Shown: positions 55,916 through 64,000 of the stretch, piece after piece
How positions within the stretch are numbered: position 1 is the first letter of the stretch
Layout: every line of letters begins with the position of its first letter
NCBI GenBank assembly: GCA_951812925.1
Contig: OX638370.1
Coordinates: 97,044,897-97,108,896 of the forward strand
Length of the DNA stretch: 64,000 nt
Origin: Calliopum simillimum
Taxonomy: Eukaryota; Arthropoda; Insecta; Diptera; Lauxaniidae
Direction of reading: 5' to 3'
Notes under the pieces: model-generated
Told to the model about the DNA's origin: nothing
The model's input: only the letters and a program-made list of their open reading frames with translations
The model's database searches: none
Program-made: the position numbers and the translations under genes

Positions 55916-56253
55916 GCCGTGTTCACGATCCGGAGCATTTAGACTTGCAAAGTAGCAAAATAGCAATAATTTCCACCTGATTGTGAGCAATATTAAAAGT
56001 ATAAGCATTGCAAGCTACGAAAAAATGTATTTCTCTGAGAAAATCGTATGAGCAAAGAGAACGAGAGCATAAACAAAAAATTTTTATTTGAAAAATGACG
56101 TGATATTTTTATGCTATAGGTTTTTAGTATAGAAAATGTTATTGCAAATGTAAATTCGATCCTATATATTTTGTTGTTGTATAGCAAATTTTTTCAACAC
56201 CTATTTACAAATGCTATGATGCAAGAACTTTTGCACCAGATCGTGAACATGGC
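55916..56253. mobile_element. 338-bp MITE flanked by TA
   Basis: GCCGTGTTCACGATCCGGAG at the left and CCAGATCGTGAACATGGC at the right are inverse with few differences, and TA lies on both sides. It is probably a Tc1/mariner-type MITE. Confidence 0.75.
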
Positions 56254-56466
56254 TAGTGTTTTCCAAAATAAATCAATGAAAAAACGCAAAATTTTCATGA
56301 CAGAGCTATCACAATCAATAAAAATGCATTTGAAGACTGCAATTTAAGCGACAGATTAAAGGCACGGCCTGTACGCCGTCCACCAGGGCCGTGTTTAAGC
56401 ATAGGCTTCATAGGCTACAGCCTAGGGGCCCGCACCGCAGAGGCTCGAAACAAAAAAAAAAATTTA
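56254..56466. other. intergenic, GC-richer piece
   Basis: 56,340-56,450 is GC-rich (GGCCGTGTTTAAGCATAGG, then AGCCTAGGGGCCCGCACCGC) and looks like the end of another element, but no partner end is found. Confidence 0.4.
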
Positions 56467-57754
56467 ACAGGTCATTCAATAAGTCCGTAGGATGACACAT
56501 AGATAGCGTTACTAGAATTTTTTCTATACAATTTTTATTTAGTACTAACCTTCAAACAATACGTGTATAAATTTGACAGCAATCTGACCATTGATTCGTG
56601 AGTTATAGCATTTTGTGTGAAGCAACTTTTGTTAGTGAAAAAAAAAAAATGGAAAAAAGTGAATTTCGAGCTTTGATAAAGCATTGCTTTTTGATGAAAT
56701 AAAATGCAGTGGAAACCAAACACTTGCTTGATAAACATTATCTGAACCCATCGAGACAAATGGTAGAAAAGTGGATTGCTGAATTTAAACATGGCTGTAC
56801 CAGCACAAATAATGCAGAGCGCAGTTGACGCTCAAATTAGGCTGTTATTTCAGAAAGCATAAAAAAATCCACAAATTGGTTATGAACGATCGCAAATTGA
56901 AGGTGCACGAGCTAGCTGACATTGTAAAGATATCAGATGGTAGTGTTTTTACCATTTTACATGAACATTTGGGTATGCAAAAGCTCAGTGTAAAGTGGGT
57001 GCCGCGTGAGCTCACAGTAGACCAAAAACAGCAACGAATTGATGCTTCAGAGGAGTGTTTGGCGCTGTTAAGCCGCAATAAAATCGAATTTTATCGTCGA
57101 TATGTGACAATGGATGAAACATGGCTTCACTATTACACACCAAAATCCAAAATACAATCAGCTGAGTGGACAGCAGTCGACGAACCGAATTCAAAGCGAG
57201 CAAAGACGCAACAGTCGACCAGTAAGGCAATGGCGTCTGTATTTTGGGATGCGAAGGGAATAATATTCATTGACTATTTCCAAAAAGGAACCAACATCAA
57301 CAGCGACTATTACTGTGAACTTTTGGATCGATTGAAGGCTGAAATCGCAAAGAATCGGCCACATTTGCAAAATAAAAAAGTGTTGTTTCACCAAGACAAA
57401 GCACTGTGTCACAAATCGATGAAAATGATGGCAAAATTGAATGAATTGGGCTTCAAATTGCTTGTCCACCCACCGTATTCTCCAGATTTAGCCCCCAGCG
57501 ACTTTTTCCTGTTTTCAGATTTCAAGAGAATGCTTGCTGGAAAGAAATTTGAGTCCAATGGTGAAGTAATCTCTGTAACTGAGGCCTATTTTGACGAAAA
57601 AGAGAAATCGTACTATAAAAGTGGTATCGAAAAGTTATAATATCGCTATACTCGTTGTATCGCCCACGAAGGCAACTATGTTGAATAATAAAATCGAGTT
57701 TTGTCAAAATTTAGTTTTTTCTTACTTATCCTACGGACTTATTGAATGACCTGT
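56467..57754 (+). mobile_element. mariner transposon, 1,288 bp, with complete ends
   Basis: Terminal repeats ACAGGTCATTCAATAAGTCC and their inverse, with TA on both sides, enclose a damaged transposase gene. Confidence 0.93.
56649..57688 (+). pseudogene. mariner transposase (DD34D), inactivated near the N-terminus
   Basis: From ATG at 56,649 the first 60 codons contain several stops and a frame change near 56,825. From there 270 codons are open: KLKVHELADIVKISDGSVF (helix-turn-helix), the WVPRELT motif diagnostic of mariners, and the catalytic aspartates in MDETWLHYY, FHQDKALCHK and YSPDLAPSDFFLFSDFK. An in-frame stop at 57,638 comes 16 codons before the likely natural end (GNYVE). The catalytic region is well kept, so decay is recent, but no full protein can be made. 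Confidence 0.93.
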
Positions 57755-57967
57755 TATGTAGCATAAAATTAAAAATTTTAATTAAAAATTTTTATTTTAA
57801 TACATTTTTTGGTTTACCCTCGCGAAAGAAGTTACACTTCAAACATATTTAATACACATGTCACCGTAGCTTGCTTTTACAAAATTCGTAATTGTTTGTA
57901 GTACAGTGCTTCAAGTTTCGAGAAATTTATTTTCGATAATTTTAAAAAGTGAGTAAGTTATAAATAG
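57755..57967. other. gap ending in the LINE target duplication
   Basis: Short AT-rich sequence. AAGTTATAAATAG at 57,955-57,967 is the left copy of the LINE target-site duplication. Confidence 0.6.
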
Positions 57968-58279
57968 CATTCGATCGTAGCAAGCCAAGTGCTTTGCATT
58001 AAAAAATAAAAAAAAAATAAATATAAAATCTTGAAAATTTCTAAAATTAAAAAAAAAGAAGGAAATCTGGAGAAACGGCTGTAATTGGGCAGTTCCTTTG
58101 TCCTTTTTTTGCTGCTGTTTGGTTTTAGTGTTTTTTTTTCTTGTGTTTTTAATTTTTTCTTTTATATACATATGTAAGTTCGTTCAATAAATTATGGGGG
58201 ACGCGGCGTCGCCCTTAATAAATGCCGAGCTAATGGGTATTCGCCTTTAGATCCACCAAAGAGGAAAAGTTCTTTGACC

Positions 58280-59716
58280 ATGGATAATAATAAAAAACCA
58301 AATGTGTGTGATTCCTCCAGTGTTCCGATGGTGCAGGATTCTCTTTCACCACCGAGCTACCATTTTTCGCAAGATAATTTAGATAATTTTGAGGTGGGCA
58401 AGTCCATGTAGCGAGTTGCTCAAAATCCTCCTCAGGCTCTTACTATTTCTCCCTTTCAAAATAATGAAAAAGATAATAGTTCTATTGCGTCCACTTCTAA
58501 TCAAGCTTCTATCCATACCTCTTCGCCAACCAGTACAATTAAAATAAAAGCAAATTACCCTGATAACCATGAGGGTGATTTCTTTTTCCTTTTGGATGCG
58601 AGCAGAGCCTCTCAATCCAATAAATTTTTAAATGAACTTTTTCTTTTTGAAAAAATAAAACACCTAATGTTAATGGTATTACTCTAATTAAAGCTATCGG
58701 CAGATCTTTATTTAGACTTAAATTTGATTCAGCGGTTAATACTAATTTCTTTGTTAATCTTAATATGTCTAGTTTAGGATTAAATGCTTTTATCCCTGAC
58801 TCATTTATTTTTAATTATGGTGTTATAAGAAACATCCCTTTGGAACTTTTTGATCATTTTTAAAAACATCATCTCTGAAATTCCTTTGATTAATGTTAGT
58901 CGTTTTTTGAGGAAAAATTCTGAGGGCACCTTATCCCCTACCTATTCTGACAAACTTGCTTTAAATTCTAAAGTTATCCCTAATAATATTAAACTTAATT
59001 ACTCAGTCATTCCTGTCGATATTTTTTTTATGCCGGTAAGGCAATGTAAAAACTGTGGTCGTCTTGGCCATTCTGCTATGTCTTGCAGATCGAAAAAACG
59101 ATGCATGAAGTGCGGCTCAGATAGTTGCCCTGGGGATTGCACCATTTCTAAATGTGTGTTATGCAATAATACAGATCACTCTGCTTCTGACAAAAACTCT
59201 TGTCCAAAATGGATCTCTGAAACTGAAATTTCCAAAATTATGTCGATTAAGAAAATTTCCCGTAAAGAAGTCATTTCAAATTATCCTGTCAATAGATTCG
59301 ATTTATTGAAAGATTATGACAAGGAGTTTCCTGAAATGAAATCGTCTGCCAAAGTTAAAAATCCTGACTTCGAAATACACAAAATTTTAACAAAAAATAA
59401 GACTAAATTTAGCAAAATGCTGCAACCACCCATACCTACTGTAATTAAATCCAATTTTAAAACTGGAAAACCAATTAATATTGTTCCTTCCAAGCCTATT
59501 TACCTCCACAGTAGTTTCCAAAAGGTCTCAGAATTTGAAAAACTTATAAAAGAAATTACCAAATTTGTTACCGATGTCTTTAATAAAGATAACAACGAAT
59601 CCTGCTTATCTGCTATTAATCATTTTTCAAAAAGAATTAACTTCTATTTAGACTTTGACAGTGCCTATATATCTAACAATTCTAGTAGTTCGAACCCTAA
59701 TAGTGAAAAAGTATAA
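58280..59716 (+). pseudogene. LINE ORF1, gag-like, three CCHC knuckles
   Basis: ATG at 58,280 opens a Ser/Pro/Asn-rich N-terminal region. A stop occurs at 58,409 (after VGKSM), with frame changes near 58,665 and 58,860, after which the frame is open to 59,716. The C-terminal part has an RNA-binding array: CKNCGRLGHSAMSC, CMKCGSDSCPGDC and CVLCNNTDHSASDKNSC, typical zinc knuckles of LINE ORF1 proteins that coat the RNA. The stop codon overlaps the ORF2 start as TAATG. Confidence 0.88.
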
Positions 59717-62700
59717 TGAAAATTTTACAATATAATTGTCAAAGCTTTAAATCCAATAAGAACAATATTGAATTCTATATCAATAATTACAACATTGATG
59801 TATGTATTCTGTCCGAAATTTTCTCAATCGATGACAATGATCCTAATCTTAAGCTTCTAAATTTCAACATTTTACACAAAATCCGCCCTGATGGATATGG
59901 AGGTGTAGCTATCTGTTTTAATAAATCCATTTTGTTCAAAAAAATTCCTTATTCCTCGAGTTTTGATATTATAATTGCCTCTACACTTAATCTTCATCCA
60001 AATTTTACTTTAGTGTCTGTCTACTTTCCTCCTAACCTCTCTCAAACTAATTTTAATTCGGAAATCAACATGCTTCTTAACTTTACCTAACACTATTCTT
60101 GCTGGTGACTTTAATGCTCGTCTATGTCTCTGGGGTGATTATGTTGATTCTCAGAGAGGAAAATCCCTTTTTGACTCTGTAAATAAATCCAATTTTGTGT
60201 GTCTTAACAATGGCAATTTTACCTTCAAACAAAACATTCAAAGTTCTCGAGGCTCGGTTCTTGATCTTTCTTTCTCTAATTGTCATTTCAATATCATTTG
60301 GGAGACTTGCCCTTTTTGGCTCAAAGGCAGTCATCATTTTCCTATCATCCTCACCTTTGACAATGTTAAAACTTCTCCTAATAAGTTTATTTCTAAAAAG
60401 AAACTTTTTTCGGATCTAAACAATTTGGTTCTTAGTCCTGATCTTAATTTTATTCAATCTGAAATTTCATCTTCTATTGACAAAGCTACCATTATTGTTA
60501 AAAAATCCAATTTTTCTCCAAAATTTTGGTGGAATAATAACCTCTCCAAACTTGTTCGTTTAATGGTAGCTGCTAGGAAAAAAGCCACCAAATTTCCTTC
60601 TATAATTAATCTTCATTCTTCATTTAGAGGTTAAAAATGCCAAATCCATCTCGTTTAAACAGAATATAAATGAACTTAATGGTTCCCTTCAAACCAAGTC
60701 TGCATGGAGATTTGTAAACAGTTTAAAAGGTTCTTCAATTCATTTTTCCAAATGGAATTCAGATAATAACTTATTGTATCTTCAACTTCTTAAAAATCAT
60801 GTTCCTTTAAACTCATCCTTTGTTTTTTCAAAATTACCCTTTTCCAATACGGACTCTTTTTTTTCTTATGATGATCTTTCTAATGTTTTACTTAATAAGA
60901 AACAATCATCTTCTGGAGGTTTAGACAGAATCACGTACTCTATGCTAAAAGCTCTCTCAGTTGATGCTAAAAAATCCCTCCTCAAAGCTTTCAATTGTAA
61001 TTTTTCCAAATGCTTAATTGAAGATTCTTGGAGATTAATCAAAATTGTACCTATTCCTAAAAAGTCTTGTGATCTTGATGGCTACAGAAATTTTCGTCCT
61101 ATTTCACTTATCTCTGTTCTAGTCAAAACTATAAATCTGACGATTAAAGCAAAACTTACTTCCTTCATTCAAACTAATAATATTCTTCCTATGCGCACTT
61201 TTGCTTATCGAAAGCATTTTTCTTCTTCTATGTGCATTAATGAAATTCTTCACAGAGTTTCATATCTCAAATCTAATAAGTTTAATGTTGTTATGTGTAC
61301 TATAGACATTAGTAAAGCATATGATTGCGTCAACATTTTTATCCTCTTAAAGATTCTTAAATCTTACAATATTGACACTAATATTACAAATTGGATAATT
61401 AATTTTCTACACAAAAGGACCCTATGTCTTGGAAATGAGAGAATTACTGTTTCTAATGGTCTTCCTCAAGGCAGCTGCCTTAGTCCCATACTATTCAATC
61501 TGTACACTGCTTCTCTTCACTCTATTGAAGACTCCAACACTCTCCTTTTTCAATTTGCAGATGACTTCGTCATCCTTTCTTTTGCGAAAAGTTTTGATCT
61601 TGCTGTCAAAAACCTCGCTATTAAAATTTCTAAATTTTATAGTTCTTGTAAGGATAAAAATCTCTCCTTTAATATTGATAAAACTAAATCACTTTATTTT
61701 GCCAAAGGAAGCAGGAAACAAATAAAATTAATTTTCAATAATCACAACATAGTCTTTCCGTTTCTGAACATTATACGAAGATTATTAAAAATTCCTACAA
61801 AGCCTCTAATCTTCTCAAGATGCTTTCCACCATCGAAGATGGATTGAATCCCAAAATTAGTCTTTTATATTATAGAAGTTTTTTAAGAAGTAAAATTGAA
61901 TATGCTCGAACTTCATCAGCTCATGCTCCTCAATCCATCAATAAAAAAATTTGCACTTTTCAAAATTCTGCACTTAGGAGATGCCTTGGTCTGACTCCAT
62001 CAACTCCAGTTCAAATTATTTATGCTCTTGCTAATGAATTTTCTCCCCATCTGCGAGCCAGTTTACTCACTGCCAAGGAAATTATCAAAATTTCACTCTT
62101 CAACCCTTCGCTTTTTGAGCTTATTTCCGAAACTATAGCTAATTCCAGTTAAAGTTTCGTCTTCCAAAAATTTCAATCAATTTTTTGCAATCTCGTCAAA
62201 CCTTTTTCACCCACTTTGATCTCTAAAAAATCTAAGGTCTTAATTGATAAATTTGCTAACAAAAAACAGGACACTCTTAATGAAATTTTCAAAACTTTCT
62301 TTACTGAAAAACTCCACACTTACATCTCTGAAAAATTTTCTGTTTTTGCGACTGATGCTTCTATTTCTGGCAATCTGACTGGGGTTGCAGTCTTCAATAT
62401 TAAGTGTAACCAATTTTTTCTCTTTAGAATTAATTTTAAATTATCTTCCTTATCTGGTGAATTGTGTGCTATTAAAAAAGCTATCGAAATTGCAATTGAG
62501 GATAATTTGGAAAATATCGCGATTTTTACAGACAGTTAAGGAAAAAATTAAAATATAAATTATTTCTACCTAACTTTGCGGTCGGCTTCATACCTTTAAG
62601 ATTAATAGTTTTAAATAAAATAGATTCTCAAATTAATCTAATTAATTCCATAAAATACAGAATTTCAAAACAAATATTCCGCCATTTAAAAATTACAAAA

Positions 62701-63314
62701 AACTCATTTCTACATTAGTTTATTTTCCCGGGCTATACTAGTGCATTCTTCTTAAAAAAGACTATTCTGAAAATTTCCTTGTTTTTGAAATTATGAATCT
62801 CATTGAAAACTCCTCTATTAAAAATATTCACTTTATCTGGGTTCCCAGCCATGTTGGTATCTCATTTAATGAGAATGTTAATTATAAGGCTAAAGCTGCT
62901 GTTGACAATGGCGCTCCCCTTAGACTAAGACTATCTGCTAAAGATGCTATATCTTCTATTGCTAATTCTTTATGGATTGAATGGAATGCTGATTTCATTG
63001 ATGTCTCAAGGACTAAGGGAACATTTTTTCACAACATTTTCCCTAATATCTCAACTAAACCGTGGTATCATCGAGCTGTTCTTGATCCACAGGACTTAAA
63101 AACTATAAACAGATTGCTTGCTAGACATGCCTATGACAAAAAATATCTTCATCTGATAAGGGCTGTTGATTCAGATCTTTGTGACTGTTGTAATGTTGTT
63201 GAGGATTCGCAGCACTTGATTTTTGTTTGCTCCAAGTTTAATAATATTCGTTCTAAATTTACTTTTTCCCTGATTTCTCCAATCTCTCTGATCTTCTACG
63301 CACACAAGACTTGA
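59716..63314 (+). pseudogene. LINE ORF2: endonuclease, reverse transcriptase, RNase H, broken
   Basis: The start ATG overlaps the ORF1 stop by one base. Order: AP-like endonuclease (ILQYNCQSFKSNK; GGVAICF; AGDFNARLCLWGD after a frameshift near 60,085), reverse transcriptase (SSGGLDRITYSMLKAL; DGYRNFRPISLIS; TIDISKAYDCVN; NGLPQGSCLSPILFNLY; FADDFVIL as the catalytic box), then RNase H (FATDASISG; SLSGELCAIKKAIE; IFTDS; IWVPSHVGI) and a C-terminal CCHC-like region (CDCCNVVEDSQHLIFVC). Frame breaks are near 60,085, 60,633, 61,780 and 62,152, and a block at 62,540-62,743 interrupts RNase H. The product would nick DNA and copy the LINE RNA if repaired by nature; this copy cannot. Confidence 0.93.
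62540..62743 (-). mobile_element. about 200-bp insertion within the LINE RNase H region
   Basis: The LINE text FTDS stops at 62,539 and resumes as ILLKKDYSENFLVFE at about 62,743. The block between matches 63,743-63,898 in the opposite orientation for about 155 bp, ending at TTTCCCGGGCTATA, so it is a dispersed mobile sequence. Confidence 0.75.
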
Positions 63315-63479
63315 ACTTATACACTTATTTAATCAAATTCATTAAAGAAGCCAATATTCTTGATTTAATTTAACTCTTCTTTTTAATATTATTTTGTTTA
63401 CTTTTAAACTTTTACGAAGCTTCTCCTTTTCTATAAATCCTATTCCTATTACTTGCATTGATATTAAATTATTGGAATC

Positions 63480-63625
63480 ATATCTTCGATACAACCTGTT
63501 ATTTTGGATACACCCTGGTCTTTTGGATTTTAACCACTAATTCAAATTCCACCTGATATTTTGGATACTTCCTGATAAATTGGATACAACCTAATGTTTT
63601 GGATACAACCTGGCGATATGATCAT
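63480..63625 (+). repeat. 22-bp tandem repeats in the LINE 3' end
   Basis: TTTTGGATACAACCTGATA-like units repeat about six times before the A-run. Short 3'-end repeats are common in LINEs and may help recognition by the reverse transcriptase. Confidence 0.75.
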
Positions 63626-63742
63626 TTATGTTCAGCCAACCTAAATCAACAATCAAAAAAAAAAAAAAGTTATAAATAGTGATAGTACGTACATACATAT
63701 TTGTGAGTATGTACTTAATAATTTATTAAAATATTTCATTAT

Positions 63743-64000
63743 AGCCCGGGAAAATAAACTAATGTAGAAATGAGTTTTTTGTAATTTTTAAATGGCGGAA
63801 TATTTGTTTTGAAATTCTGTATTTTATGGAATTAATTAGATTAATTTGAGAATCTATTTTATTTAAAACTATTAATCTTAAAGGTATGAAGCCGATCGCA
63901 AAAAAATTTTCATAAATCTTTACTAGTGGCTTCAAAAAAAAAAAAAAATTTTTTAAAACCTTTTTTACGTTTAATTTAAGCACATTGTATTAAAAAAGTC
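63743..64000 (+). mobile_element. second copy of the 62.5-kb insertion, truncated by the window end
   Basis: Starts TATAGCCCGGGAAAATAAAC and is the reverse complement of 62,540-62,743 up to CCGATCGCA (about 63,898), then continues with T- and A-runs to the window edge. The minus-strand frame (63,983-63,759) is low-complexity and not a convincing gene. Confidence 0.7.

Larger units (their letters stand above)
57968..63668 (+). mobile_element. near full-length non-LTR retrotransposon, I-like, about 5.7 kb
   Basis: It has a 5' leader, ORF1, ORF2, a 3' region and a terminal A-run (63,655-63,668). AAGTTATAAATAG occurs just before it (57,955-57,967) and directly overlapping the A-run (63,667-63,679), a 12-13 bp target duplication expected of target-primed insertion. 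The RNase H domain in ORF2 fits the I group rather than Jockey. Several lesions in both ORFs and one internal insertion make this copy dead. Confidence 0.9.

Noticed and set aside
63759..63983. Minus-strand 74-codon frame near the window end
   Set aside because: It lies in the repeated block also found at 62.5 kb, is low-complexity and Lys/Ile/Asn-rich, and the other copy is not open throughout.
1..64000. CRISPR arrays, bacterial operons, ribosomal RNA or replication origins
   Set aside because: Direct repeats present are transposon- or satellite-like, and the gene structures are spliced and eukaryotic; no such feature is seen.

Overview
The window is AT-rich nuclear DNA of an insect. Virilizer, the ZAD-type C2H2 zinc-finger gene, spliceosomal introns and the I-like LINE, mariner, Tc1 and hAT elements all point to a higher fly (Diptera). 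No gene shows the exact species. About 85-90 percent of the window is repeats, introns and intergenic DNA.

Layout. 1-20 kb has almost no genes: stacked transposons (hAT remnant about 3.0-4.7 kb, mariner 6.9-8.2 kb, two tandem mariners 12.6-14.9 kb with a nested foldback element, a long inverted repeat holding a hAT-type MITE 15.4-17.1 kb, and a Tc1 inside another element 17.1-19.2 kb) lie in a dispersed repeat of about 142 bp. One probable signal-peptide exon lies at 10.7-10.8 kb (-). 20.4-22.8 kb holds two genes I cannot name: a terminal exon on the minus strand and two exons on the plus strand. 27.7-28.1 kb (+) is a short mitochondrial ATPase inhibitor (IF1) gene with a MITE hairpin in its 3' UTR. 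33.4-37.4 kb (+) is MTHFS (5-formyltetrahydrofolate cyclo-ligase), with a palindromic Tc1 derivative in its last intron. 37.6-45.4 kb (-) is a complete virilizer gene (8 coding exons, 1,841 codons by my splice model), converging on MTHFS. 46.4-49.5 kb holds two damaged housekeeping copies, RRP12 (+) and p32/C1QBP (-). 50.8-53.6 kb (+) is a ZAD zinc-finger gene whose first intron is filled by three MITEs. 54-64 kb is transposons again: a 1.87-kb hAT-type foldback, a dead mariner, and a LINE of about 5.7 kb with RNase H, bounded by a 12-13 bp target-site duplication and broken by several lesions.

Functions. The intact genes are unrelated housekeeping or regulatory genes: RNA m6A writing and splicing (virilizer), folate one-carbon metabolism (MTHFS), control of mitochondrial ATP synthase (IF1), and DNA binding (ZAD-ZNF). 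I see no operon-like cooperation. The most notable non-coding signal is a hammerhead ribozyme fold on the minus strand at 49,866-49,912, with a degenerate relative at 29,014-29,063 whose stem I appears to covary. All coordinates and splice sites were read by eye.
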